Part shown: piece by piece, positions 35,367 through 47,007 of the stretch
Layout of the letters: each line of letters opens with the position of its first letter
Numbering within the stretch: the stretch's first letter is position 1
Source: Alentia gelatinosa
Lineage: Eukaryota; Annelida; Polychaeta; Phyllodocida; Polynoidae
Direction: 5' to 3'
Assembly (NCBI GenBank): GCA_950022655.1
Contig: OX465584.1
Location: forward strand, 44,870,723 to 44,934,722
Length of the DNA stretch: 64,000 bases
Made by a program: the position numbers and the translations under genes
Notes under the pieces: model-generated
What the model saw: only the letters and a program-made list of their open reading frames with translations
Database searches by the model: none
What the model was told of the DNA's origin: nothing

Positions 35367-37361
35367 TGAGTTCTACGACTTTACGGCAAAGGCTTTCTGA
35401 CTGTTGTGATTGCTTTCTAGTGGGCGTTATATGCCTCACTGCGTAACACGAAAACCATCATAAAATGAGAATTTTCATTTCATTGGTTTTGATATTATAT
35501 GTTTTCAGACAGCATATCACTTACTTGTGAACGTATCGTTAGTGTACAATATGCAATTGTGGATCAGCAGCTGGAGACGGAGATGGGCTCAACCACATAG
35601 AAACTCACGCCGGTTTCTTTGCAGTCAAAAAGTTATATGTAATCATTGCATTAATACTATTGCCACACAAATCTCCTTGTGTTACATTTCCACTCTCTTA
35701 TCTTATAAAACAATGAATGCAGAGCTTTGCATCTAGTATCTTTTTAAATCAAAGATGAGTATCATTAAATAGTGAACCCATTGTTCTTTCCATCTTCCTA
35801 CGGAAGTTGATTTTTGTCAGACAGACAAAACTAGTTTCTGCACACGAGTGATCTATTTTTTAAATGTACTTTCGGCGTTAATCATATTGTTTGAGGTAAA
35901 TTGTGACGTCTTTCGGAAGGAACAATAATCAAGCCAACCGAAAAAGTGTGGGTGACTTTGTTTGTCACGAAGGTGTCACGTTGTTAGTTCCGACAGAAAC
36001 ATGTTTCAATTCAAGGGGTCACCTAAATGAAGCTTTCTTTGAAGTTACAGAAGATAACAAACCAAATAGTCATACTTAATGATGACTTTTTACGGGTGAT
36101 TTCATGCCTTGGCGAAAACATATTTTGGTATTTTAATTTTTTTTCTGATTAAAACCTGATATCTGTCTCCGTCGCCTTGTGATTATAGGATCATTATTTC
36201 AGCTAAATCTATGGACTTTTTTTTCATGTTAAGGGACTATTTATACATTTTCGAAACCATATCGAAGTTGTACAACCTCCATAGCCGATTGACTATCTTG
36301 CGCGCATTCCAATATTAAGCTAAAAAGATTTGTATGTTAGTTCAAACCACAACTCTTTCTTCGTTTTCTGTGCATTTAGACCTAGGCTTATGTAATTGAA
36401 AAACGCCTCAAAATGAAGCCAATTAGGGCCAGATGGATTTTGACTACATTGATATTGTAGAGGGAATAGGCCTAAGGCTGGAGATGTAAGCGAATCTACA
36501 TGTGGAAGTTTTCAGAAAGATTTCAAAGCGAAATTGTCATCAGATACAACCCTCTGCTCTTTACACCCCTCTTACCCCTCCCCTGAAACTCACCTGGTTT
36601 TCTCCCATCCCCACTAGCCTACCATAACCGTTGAACCATCGCCTGCCTACCCGGCAACAGATCCTAGGTACTCCTTCCTCATTGGTATCCTAACCTGAGT
36701 CTCGTATTTCCAAAGGGGGCACGTGGGACTGGTCAGTGTGACTTGAGAGTAATTTTAAGTCTCACCTTGAAGACTGCTCGGTGAATTCAGCAAGGTCAAC
36801 GATTTTCGGGGGCCGAGTGGAAGCCGCCGACCATCCGTGATACACCACTGACTTCTGGCGCGTCGCCGTCACGATTTAGCGGCAGCAATGTGACTATTAT
36901 CGGTTCATCTCCTGCAGGTTTAAATATCTCGTCGAAATTTAGGAATTTCAAAGAAGGTCAGCAAGGGTTATCCTGTGGATGAACTGCAAACAGGAGATTT
37001 CCTTTTTAAGTGAGACGAGTTGGAAAGCCCACAGCCAAAAAACAACAGCAGCCCTCATCAACTAACGATCTAGCAGTTGTTTTTTTTCAACTTCCACAGT
37101 GTAAATATGATGATAGCACAAGATCTGAGTTCTCGCTCTGGCAACAATTGTTGTGGAAACCTGACGTTGATTTTGACTCCAAAGGCAATGGACCTTAGCA
37201 AATGCCATACACTTCTTGAAGAAATTTGGTGTCACGTGGTTACGGAAGGTGCGATCGCCGTCTCGGCTGGCCCGATTCCATGCACTGCTTACCGGGAACT
37301 CTTTACCATAACCCCCGCCGCCCGCCGCCCGGCCACGCACAAGGTAAACTTCGTAATTCTA
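35367..37361. other. Non-coding stretch, no gene recognised
   Basis: No gene recognised. The last 50 bases before 37343 are GC-rich (CCCGCCGCCCGCCGCCC) and end at a possible splice donor CACAAG|GTAAAC (37341-37346). Confidence 0.5.
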
Positions 37362-37531
37362 GACCAGTGTTGGAGAGGTGGCTTCGTCGCTGATGCTGTG
37401 GCTTCTCCTCGGCTCCGGCTCAAATACTCCCCAAGCGAAGTTTGCGTGGCCCGTCCTCTTTTCGACACTGGCGTCTGGTGGTCTCAGCACACTCGACTAC
37501 GCCACAAGGCGCGCGCCGAACCACCATGGTC
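37362..37531 (+). other. Candidate internal exon of a host gene (weak)
   Basis: Between a possible acceptor (ATTCTAG, ending 37361) and a possible donor (CTCCTG|GTGAGAG, 37531/37532) one plus frame is open and reads TSVGEVASSLMLWLLLGSG, then a hydrophobic stretch ending in LDYATRR. The coding-like composition, GC-rich against AT-rich flanks, makes it the best host-exon candidate in the window. I do not recognise the protein, and the frame also stays open past the donor to 37734, so an unspliced ORF is possible. No function is proposed. Confidence 0.25.
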
Positions 37532-37734
37532 TCCTGGTGAGAGCTGGAGGAACTAACTGGATGGAGCGGAGGCGGGGATGTGGGAGTACCGCCTGGCCGG
37601 GGTCGGTTGGTCAAGAATGCCGCTTGTTCACTGCTGGGTACTCAACAGGTGAGACCATAGTTGAGCTGTGGCAAAAGAGCTCTGCAGAATGTACATTCTT
37701 CTATGAACACTGTCTGGGTACCAGAAAGGAGTAG

Positions 37735-40482
37735 GGCAGAACTATGTGCCTTAATACGACAATCTAGAATATAAGTGTGCTATGCGTGACAGGAGAGTAA
37801 GAGTAGACGCAGCTCTATAAATTCATTCATTGAAACTGTACATTAATTTTGAAACATAAGCAATAAACTCAACTATTGATATCTATAGCACTGTATGCCA
37901 TCGCCAAGATGCATGCCAAGGAGAATTTGTGAGAATAGTCCATGTATATGTGGAGCTTGGTAATATGTGTATTGTGTCATGAGTACCATTATAACATTGC
38001 AGTTGAAGCAATTACTGGTAAAAGAAGAGGACAGTTGATATTGTGATGCAGTCGCAAGGATAGGTTTGGACTTCGTTGAACTCACAGTGGTGGGGAAGGA
38101 GCTCGACGCTAGGCCCCGTGAAAACATACCTCCGTTGAACTCACACTTGAGAATTACACGGATTCGAAACTCATACTTAAACTGACAGGGTTCCGGGACA
38201 CATAAGGCTAAGTCATTTTGGATTTATAATTAATTTTGTTGTGAGCCTCTATTAAGATAACAAAATTAGAATGATTATCGTGGTCTTTGTTCTGCTCTCG
38301 TACCTAAAGTGTCCAGTCATCTTGGAAGACGGTCTTACAAGACGATCAAGACAATATCTTTATTTTTGTTGTTTGAAATCTTAATCGTGATCTTTATCGT
38401 TCAAAGGCCTGTCCTCCCTTTATTATCCCTATTATTGGAATATAACCCGAAGAGGTGTCGTAGCAGTGCTTTTGTTATTAGAAATGGGATCATTTGGATT
38501 CTGTTACCTGATTAAGGCTCCCTAAAGTGCCGCTGGATGACATCTTTAAACGACGCAACTACATCGTTCGAAATCCTTGTCAGGATCGTGTTGATTATTT
38601 TCTATACACCAGCGGGACCTCCTATACCTCATTGAACCCTCTATGGTGAATATTTGTAGGTGTTTCAACTATCGCAGGCAAGCGATTACTTGCGCGTAAG
38701 CTCTACCATTTGCTTCTTCCCTGAGACTACATTCGGTTATTACTTAGTATGATTTCTACTAACGATATTATACTCTTAGGTATTTTAGGTATTTTAGCAT
38801 CACAAATCTTCACTCCAAGTACTCCATCATATTGTTATTGTCATCTTTTTGCTCCTGGATATGGAGCCCCGATCAGTGGAATTTTCTTCCCGAGGATGAT
38901 TGTGCTGGAAGAAATGAGCACTACTCAGGAGTTGTTGTTTAAAAGACCTGTTCATATTTATGACAGATAAACCTTAGTGTGTCATGAGCAGCACGACACA
39001 TGAGGCAGCTAATATGGTCCATCTCAAACGAGTAAGCTCGTATTATAACATAGCTCACCTTAGCACAAGGGGTCGTGACGAGTGGTTGGTGTTCTCTCCT
39101 TCATCCTTCTGACGAGTTCGGCCAGGTGAAGGCTCCAGCAAGCGAGTGGGATCTAAGACGATAAATGGTCGTTTCCATCAATGCGCACACCTCCCATCAA
39201 CCTAGGTGACACTTGAGAAGGTCACAGTACTGTGTGACTGAATCCCGACCTCTGCGCTCTGACCTCCCGTAGCTTTGACTCCTGACCCGTCGTCCAGGGG
39301 CCCACGGTACAGAGAAAACCTTTTACCACAGCGCAAGAGTTGGTCAAGCTGTCATGAGGGCATTGCTGAGTTTTGACAGCTCTGAGGTATTCATCTCAAA
39401 GGCCGGACCTAGGATCCTGAAATGCCTCATCTGCTCATATCTCCCAGTTCTCATTTCATGCTTTTCCCAATCCAAGCTTTCTACGTATTGAAAAGGTGGG
39501 AGAAATCGGTTAGCGTTTCTAGAATCAAAATATGCTGTTGAATAAGAACATATCCATGTATGTTATTCTTTGCTTTTTACTTTATATTGAGCACGTAATT
39601 GCGTAATGTAAGAGTAATTTATTTCGGTTCAATTTCTTCACGTATTTAAAACTATATGACAAGGCAATGATATCTATGTGGCAAAAATGATTAATTTCAA
39701 ATCTAGCACCTAGTTCTGAATAACAATACACTACAAAATGGACGACAGTTGAAAACCGAGACGGGATAGATATGCTTAAATAGACGTATTCACAGATTAC
39801 AGAGGGTAGGCGTGGTCATCCTACACAGGCCGGAATATTAAATAATGCCTCTGACTTATATAGAAATAATATGATACTATGATGGACATGTGGTTATAAT
39901 TGCAAATACATGCGTCTTGTGAAATTCTAACGCTTCATTTTCCACGTCGTCTCTATTTCTGGTTTGTGGCTCTGGGCATATCAGGGCATACACTGAACTT
40001 AACATAACCAACCGTTTCCTTGTACAAATAATACATTCATTTGTTTCATTTGGAATAGTAATAAATGACTGATTCTGGTTAATGTGGTGTATTAGGTAGG
40101 TATGGTCATACCTGCCTATAATTTAGACTATACATGTATATAGAACTGTATAAAAGGTGACAACTGATAAAGACGCAAAGAGAGGTATTTTCCTCATGAT
40201 AGTAATTGCAGTGGGTATTAATCAAAGTCTATCATCTATATGTTATTTACTATTTTGCAATGTTACAATGAATGGTATCCTCAGGTTGAACTCCTATTCA
40301 CGGTAAGAATAATGTCATTTGAGGACATTCTGAGGTATTTCAAATTAACTGATTTGTCCTGTAACATTTCAGCATGACCAAATATCAAAGTATAATTTCG
40401 TCATGTCATAGCATATAACGTGTATAAACGAAACCCTACTGGAATACTCAATTTCTATTTGCTTAGCTTAATCTGTAACACG
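37735..40482. other. Non-coding stretch, no gene recognised
   Basis: No gene recognised. The frames at 38309-38515 and 38749-38970 (+) are hydrophobic but short and match nothing I know. Confidence 0.55.
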
Positions 40483-40698
40483 CCAGATCCACTAAGTCGA
40501 TTTTTCATGCGAATTTGTGTTCACAGATGTTCATAGACGTTCGCAGACAATCGCAGACGTTTTCAGACGTTCGCAGACGTTCCCATGGACAATGCGAATG
40601 CCTTGTGACAATATTCAATATATTGAATATCATCGCATGGGATTTGCACAGTCGCATGGATCGCAGATGCATTCGCTTGGTCGCCTCAGTGGATCTGG
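40483..40698. mobile_element. MITE-like element with CCAGATCCACTRAG ends
   Basis: The left end CCAGATCCACTAAGTCGA and the right end (minus strand) CCAGATCCACTGAGGCGA are inverted copies. The centre contains a short tandem unit of CAGACGTTCGCAGACGTT type (40527-40580) and CAATATATTGAATAT. No ORF. A related end is found at 6952. Confidence 0.55.
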
Positions 40699-42469
40699 TG
40701 CTTGAGACTCAGTCCTTAATCTGGAATATAGGTAACAATCTAGTGGAAACCTATGAAAGGTCAGGGTCAGAGCTCGTATCCTATCGAGTTCGAATCACAT
40801 AGTAATTCACAAGGCGAATCTACGTGGATTACGTAGAGATTCAAATGAGATGGGATCTAGCTCTGACCGTAAACTTACATAGGTCTCTGAATTTATCTCA
40901 CCCTCTACATTGACTAATACGCAAACCTTTCTGACAAATCTCCCATCGAGAACTTATTTCTAAAGAATCCATGGGCATTGAGTACGAGTTCCCAATGTGA
41001 ATGTCTAGAGAAACACAGGGAATCCCTTTCATTAACAGTTGGCTGTTTGATATTCTGAAATGACATGAAATCGCTATCTCATTTTTCATTGAATCAAAAA
41101 TAGAATTGCTTCGAAGTAATCAGAACGAAGTAACATACAATTATTGTGATACTGGCAAATATTTCCTCCATTTGCAGGTTCTTATTGGATTCTAGTTATG
41201 ATCCATATACAATATTTCATTTTGTATTTCAATTAGTCTATCCCCTAGCATGTCACTTATACTGTTTGGTCTATTATGTAACACGCGTACCTGTACATCA
41301 ATTACTCTGTAGGAATATACTCTAAGGTCATTTATATAACTCAGATATCTTGAAGGTAATCTGTGTAGCATAGATGTATATAGATGCTCGTTGTTTTCAT
41401 AATTACCCCACCCCCTCATAGAAAAGAAAAAGATGTTAAAAAGCAGTAGTGGTCAATAGATAGTATGTCTAGTCCCCCTAATTAAGGAGTTGAAAGAGTT
41501 TAGATATATCTCCAATGTATGACGCAAAATTCCTATGATTGTCAGTCTATGTATGGAACAAGATTGGAGATAATTAAAACTTGTATGGTAATTCGGACCA
41601 TATAATCCATCAATTCAGCTATCGGGATTCTCAGAACTATTTCCTAACTGTGATGTCATCACTATGGGAAACCAGCTCGCTGAAGCTGCTTTTAGATTTC
41701 AAAGCCTCTTTGATCTTGTTCGTCCTTCAACCTACACAACTATGGACGGAAACATAGAAACAAAGACCCAGAAATGGATAGAATGAACCGGGTTGATACC
41801 ACAATATGAAGCATTGCTGATAACCAGACACATCTGGTGAATATAAAGGGAAATTGAGTCTATGGAGAGATCAGTGCTTCTGATCATCTTCTGACTCAAG
41901 ACCTAAGATGGCAAGCAAGCTCCTGACCCTGGATCTGCATCGATGAACGAAGAAACAATCCCATCAGCTTCAAGCAGTGGAGAGTCTGCCCTCCTGTGAT
42001 CCTGGTTAGTACAAATACCATTCTAAGTGAAACCCACTATAAATTATGCCTGTTCCCGCCTCTACTACCCTACACTGGCTCCTGCGCATCCACGATGCCT
42101 CATCGCCACACGCCTCTGATGCCACAGGCGACCGCCCAGGGCTCATGCCTTGAGACGTCCGAGGCCCAGGCATGTGATGTGGGCCAACAAGCTCCAACCT
42201 ACTCAACACACCTCGGGCTTACTTATAGGCCCGTTCCTCAGTTTCAAGTTGGGGAGTTCTTGAAGTGTCACTGCCACGCCTAAGAGAAGATGATAAGGAT
42301 CACCGTTTTTTCCCAACTGTTTACCTACTATATCTAAAACGGTAGAATTTCGTCGAATCTGTTTGGAGATCTACCCGCACATAGGGACATAGTGAACCAA
42401 ATCTAGGCGTGGAGAATGAAGGGCCACGAGAGTGAGACACACTGCACCGCTAGAGCAACCTACAGAAAA
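40699..42469. other. Non-coding stretch, no gene recognised
   Basis: No gene recognised in either strand; short overlapping frames only. Confidence 0.55.
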
Positions 42470-42616
42470 CAGGTTTTGCGGCACAACTAGCGACTTCGTC
42501 GAGTCCGAGTCTGAAGGATAAACAAATTGAGATGACAGACTGCCAAAGGCAGGACGCGAACTCCCAACACCCGCATTTCCATACGGACGCTTTGCTGACT
42601 GCTCCACAGTTGCCGA
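42470..42616 (-). repeat. tRNA-derived SINE, copy 1
   Basis: On the minus strand a tRNA-like head runs from about 42614, with an A-box-like TGTGGAGCAGTCAGC and a B-box-like GGGAGTTCGCGTCC, the two parts of an RNA polymerase III promoter. It is followed by a body with CTCGGACTCGACGAAGTC at 42490-42510. The same core and a related head are found in the plus-strand copy at 53175-53300. It is not a functional tRNA: the arms do not pair as a cloverleaf. Confidence 0.6.
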
Positions 42617-42993
42617 GGAGAGGCCAAATATTTAGTGTGATGGTGGGAGGGGGGAGGAGGGTCATCAGCGGAGATTTGAAATGGCTACCAGCAAAAGGTT
42701 GAAGTCTCATTGGTTTCTCACGAGAAAAGGTGATAAGAAAACTACAGTTTTGAATTAAGTTTTCAGTATGGCAATACATGTATAATAAGGATATAAGTAC
42801 ATCTGTGTAGAGAAATACAAAAATAGATAGCAGGTTTAAGTTATGCACTACACGAGATTCTCACTCTCGTGGGCCTTCAGTCTCCAACCCTAGGTCGGGT
42901 TCACTCTGTCTCTCTGTGCGGGAGACTCTTCAAGCGGATATTGCCGAAAATTACACGTTTTATATTAGACTGGTTCCCTGCCCATATGAATAA

Positions 42994-43200
42994 GGGGCAG
43001 GTAACGGGTTCCACAGGCATGACCTTCAACCTTGGCTGGTGCCCGCCTGTGACTAGGGGATACCCCAGGAACCAGCCTAGTGGTTTGGCTGGTATCCGCT
43101 TGTCATACACCTAGTTCCGCCGAGCCCTCTAGCGGACTACCGGGGAACCAGGAGGCGTTACCAATAATGCACTATAAAAATGGAACCCGTTACCTGGCCT
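42994..43200. mobile_element. MITE-like element with CAGGTAACGGGTTCCA ends
   Basis: Left end GGCAGGTAACGGGTTCCA; right end on the minus strand GGCCAGGTAACGGGTTCCA. About 205 bp, no ORF of note. It lies just upstream of the tandem TIR array. Confidence 0.6.
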
Positions 43201-43217
43201 ATAGTCTAACTATGCCA

Positions 43218-43878
43218 GGGGCCCGTTTCAATAGAATGGGTCACTAAACCACTTAGTGACATGTTTAGTGACGCCAATAGTGACTTGAATAACAGAAAAA
43301 GTTTGGTCGCGTTGCAATAGGCATGTCACTCAAGGGGAGGTGTGTCTTGTCACTATTGTGGATGTGTCCCTAGTTTGGGACAACACATGTTGGGTATCCC
43401 ACCTCTCATACTCATGTCCTACTGGGAACAAGTGGTGTCAAGGTGAAGGTCACCGCATAAATTAGCGACTGCGCTTGAGTAATTCTACACTGGACACCAG
43501 AGCAGCATTTCTATGACAAAATTCAAATGTGAATATCTCTGGATTGCATGGACCGATATCCTTCATATTTTGCATGTTTATAAGTTGTATGTGTCCCTAT
43601 CTGGGGTTAAAGTTTCATAGCGTTATCCCTATGGTAAGTAAAGTTATGTGTTTGTGACATCAAAAACGAGAGGGTTTACCCTCTCGCTATTATAGACACT
43701 ATAGTGACCCTTTTAGTGACTGGACACCCACTTCTGAAATGGGACAAGCCACTATTTGCGCCTGTCTCTTACCCTATGTCCCACAAACGGTTGTCCCTTA
43801 ACTATTGCAACGTAAAGTACCGCTATTGTGTCACTAAACCCAATAACGGACGTCCTACAGACTATTGAAACGGGTCCC
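43218..43878 (+). mobile_element. TIR unit 1 of the GGGNCCCGTTTCAATAG family
   Basis: Begins GGGGCCCGTTTCAATAGAAT and ends CTATTGAAACGGGTCCC, which gives 17-bp TIRs. Each full unit is about 640-670 bp, has TAGTGAC/GTCACTA motifs near both ends and a central palindrome GAGAGGGTTTACCCTCTC. There is no transposase ORF, so the family is non-autonomous. Unit 1 leads directly into unit 2 with one base between them. Confidence 0.75.
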
Positions 43879-43879
43879 A

Positions 43880-44515
43880 GGGGCCCGTTTCAATAGAATA
43901 GGTCACTAAACCACTTAGTGACATGTTTAGTGACTCAAATAGTGACAGGAATAGTGACAAAATTTAATTCTCGTTGCAGAAGGCATGTCACTATTGGGGT
44001 GGTGTGTCTGTTCACTGTTGGCGACATAGTGACATTGCTGCCTGGGCCTTACAATGGATGGTGTTAGTGCTACCAGGAACAAGTGCTGTGAAGGTGAGGT
44101 CACTGCATAAATTAGCGACAGCGCTTGAATAATTCTACACTGGCCACCAGAGCAACACTTGTTATGACAAAATTTAAATGTGAATATCTCTGGATTGCAT
44201 CAGTCGATCTCCTTCATATTTGGCATGTTTATAAGTTGTATGTGTCCCTAACTGGGGTTAAAGTTTCACAGCTTAATCCCTAGGGGAAGTAAAGTTACGC
44301 GTTTGTGTTGGTTTACCCTCTCGCTATTATAGACACTATAGTGACCCTTTTAGTGACCGGACAGCCACTTCTGAAATGGTACAAGCCACTATTAGCGCCT
44401 GTCTGCAACAAGGACTCAAGGAATGGCTTGTCACTAAACTACTGCAACGCAACTTGTCGCTATCGTGTCACTACACCCAATAACGGACGTCCTACAGACT
44501 ATTGAAACGGGTCCC
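43880..44515 (+). mobile_element. TIR unit 2 of the array
   Basis: Same ends as unit 1. Nearly identical to unit 4 apart from a small deletion at about 44310 that removes one arm of the central palindrome (GTTTGTGTTGGTTTACCC). Confidence 0.75.
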
Positions 44516-44516
44516 T

Positions 44517-45189
44517 GGGGCCCGTTTCAATAGAATTGGTCACTAAGCCACTTAGTGACATGTTTAGTGACTCAAATAATGACTTGAATAGCAGAAAAAG
44601 TTAGGACTCGTTGCAAAAGGCATGTCACTATTGGGGTGGTGTGTCTTGTCACTATTGTGGATGTGTCCCTAGTTTGGGACAGCGTACCGGAAAAACATGT
44701 TGGGTACCCGATCTCACATACTGATGTCTTACCGGGAACAAGTGGTGTCAAGGTGAAGGTCACTGCATAAATTAGCAACTGTGCTTGGGTAATTGTACAC
44801 TGGACACCAGAGCAGCATTTTCTATGACAAAATTCAAATGTGAATATCGTTGGATTTCATGGACCGATATCCTTCATATTTGGCATGTTTCTAAGTTATA
44901 TGTGTCCCTAACTGGGGTTAAAGTTTCATAGCTTTATTCCTATAGTAAGTAAATTTATGTGTTTGTGACATCAAAAACGAGAGGGTATACCCTCTCGCTA
45001 TTTAAGACACTACAGTGACCATTTTAGTGACTGGACACCCACTTCTGAAATGGTACAGTCCACTATTTGCGCCTGTCTGCTACCCAATGTCCCACAAACG
45101 GTTGTCCCTTAACTATTGCAACGCGAAGTAGCGCTATTGTGTCACTAAACCCAATAACGGACGTCCTACAGACTATTGAAACGGGTCCC
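44517..45189 (+). mobile_element. TIR unit 3 of the array
   Basis: Nearly identical to unit 5, including the GACAGCGTACCGGAAAAACA stretch (44680-44699) that is not in unit 2 or 4. It provides the uninterrupted version of the sequence into which element 2 inserted in unit 5: TTGGGTAATTGTACACTGG at about 44786. Confidence 0.75.
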
Positions 45190-45190
45190 A

Positions 45191-45840
45191 GGGGCCCGTT
45201 TCAATAGAATAGGTCACTAAACCACTTAGTGACATGTTTAGTGACTCAAATAGTGACAGGAATAGTGACAAAATTTAATTCTCGTTGCAGAAGGCATGTC
45301 ACTATTGGGGTGGTGTGTCTGTTCACTGTTGGCGACATAGTGACATTGCTGCCTGGGCCTTACAATGGATGGTGTTAGTGCTACCAGGAACAAGTGCTGT
45401 GAAGGTGAGGTCACTGCATAAATTAGCGACAGCGCTTGAATAATTCTACACTGGCCACCAGAGCAACACTTGTTATGACAAAATTTAAATGTGAATATCT
45501 CTGGATTGCATCAGTCGATCTCCTTCATATTTGGCATGTTTATAAGTTGTATGTGTCCCTAACTGGGGTTAAAGGTTCACAGCTTAATCCCTAGGGGAAG
45601 TAAAGTTACGCGTTTGTGACAATACAAGCGGGAGGGTTTACCCTCTCGCTATTATAGACACTATAGTGACCCTTTTAGTGACCGGACAGCCACTTCTGAA
45701 ATGGTACAAGCCACTATTAGCGCCTGTCTGCAACAAGGACTCAAGGAATGGCTTGTCACTAAACTACTGCAACGCAACTTGTCGCTATCGTGTCACTACA
45801 CCCAATAACGGACGTCCTACAGACTATTGAAACGGGTCCC
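45191..45840 (+). mobile_element. TIR unit 4 of the array
   Basis: Near copy of unit 2, about 1311 bp downstream of it. Its central palindrome is intact but changed (GCGGGAGGGTTTACCCTCTC). Confidence 0.75.
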
Positions 45841-46115
45841 TGGGGCCCGTTTCAATAGAATTGGTCACTAAGCCACTTAGTGACATGTTTAGTGACTCAA
45901 ATAATGACTTGAATAGCAGAAAAAGTTAGGACTCGTTGCAAAAGGCATGTCACTATTGGGGCGGTGTGTCTTGTCACTATTGTGGATGTGTCCCTAGTTT
46001 GGGACAGCGTACCGGAAAAACATGTTGGGTACCCGATCTCACATACTGATGTCTTACCGGGAACAAGTGGTGTAAAGGTGAAGGTCACTGCATAAATTAG
46101 CAACTGCGCTTGGGT

Positions 46116-46422
46116 CATTACCCCAGATCCCCAATGAAACAGAGTGGAGGCCGTAGTGGGCTTATAAAATTTTATTTTATTTTATGAGTCTTATTGATAT
46201 GAATAAGAGGAATACATGAGTATCAATAATAAGACAAAAATAGAAATTGACATAGATATGTGTTTGTCAATTGTGATAAGATTTGTGACAATATGACAAA
46301 TATTGAAATTGACATAGATATGTGTTTGTCAATTGTGATAATATTTGATATAAGATAAATGAAGATTATGTAATATTACATAGTTAAACATAACATGTAA
46401 TAATAAAATAATAGAAATAGCC
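46116..46422 (-). repeat. Element 2 split repeat B2
   Basis: 307 bp starting CATTACCCCAGATCC, matching 46653-46959. It holds two 24-bp blocks (46247-46270 and 46309-46332) that begin TTGACA and end TGTCAA, 62 bp apart. A 46-bp segment (46423-46468) separates B2 from A2. Confidence 0.9.
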
Positions 46423-46468
46423 CTACGAGTGTAAGGAGTAGGAGAGAAAAAAGGAGTGGGTGGGTGGG

Positions 46469-46652
46469 TAGAAAAAATAGGTGTTGAGCGTAGGAGACCT
46501 GTGAAGCGAATGAGACAGAGGACAGTGTCGGCCTCGCGCACTTTGATATTTAGTGCGGCCGAGAGTGGAGAGGTGGCGCAGGGGTGCGCGAGTGCAGAGT
46601 GGTTTCACCAGGGGGGGCAATGACCACCCCTGACCATAGGCCATGGGCAACC
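46469..46652 (-). repeat. Element 2 split repeat A2
   Basis: 184 bp from TAGAAAAAATAGGTG to CCATGGGCAACC, matching A1 at 51345-51528. It abuts B1 exactly at 46652/46653, the predicted circle junction. Confidence 0.9.
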
Positions 46653-46959
46653 CATTACCCCAGATCCCGAATGAAACAGAGTGGAGGCCGTAGTGGGCTT
46701 ATAAAATTTTATTTAATTTTATGAGTCTTATTGATATGAATAAGAGGAATACATGAGTATCAATAATAAGACAAATATAGAAATTGACATAGATATGTGT
46801 TTGTCAATTCTGATAAGATTTGTGACAATATGACAAATATAGAAATTGACATAGATATGTGTTTGTCAATTGTGATAATATTTGATATAAGATAAATGAA
46901 GATTATGTAATATTACATAGTTAAACATAACATGTAATAATAAAATAATAGAAATAGCC
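46653..46959 (-). repeat. Element 2 split repeat B1
   Basis: Internal B copy, 48 bp downstream of the recombinase stop on the minus strand. It carries the same pair of TTGACA...TGTCAA blocks (46784-46807 and 46846-46869). Confidence 0.9.
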
Positions 46960-47007
46960 AAGAAGCCAATAGTTAAGGGAAGAGGAGGGTGGGAAAGTTT
47001 GTTATAG

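Noticed and set aside
43218..46115. Repeated similar open frames in the array (for example 44572-44778 and 45897-46118 on the minus strand)
   Set aside because: They are the same short out-of-context frame in near-identical repeat units, with no domain and no start context; they reflect the duplication, not a gene.
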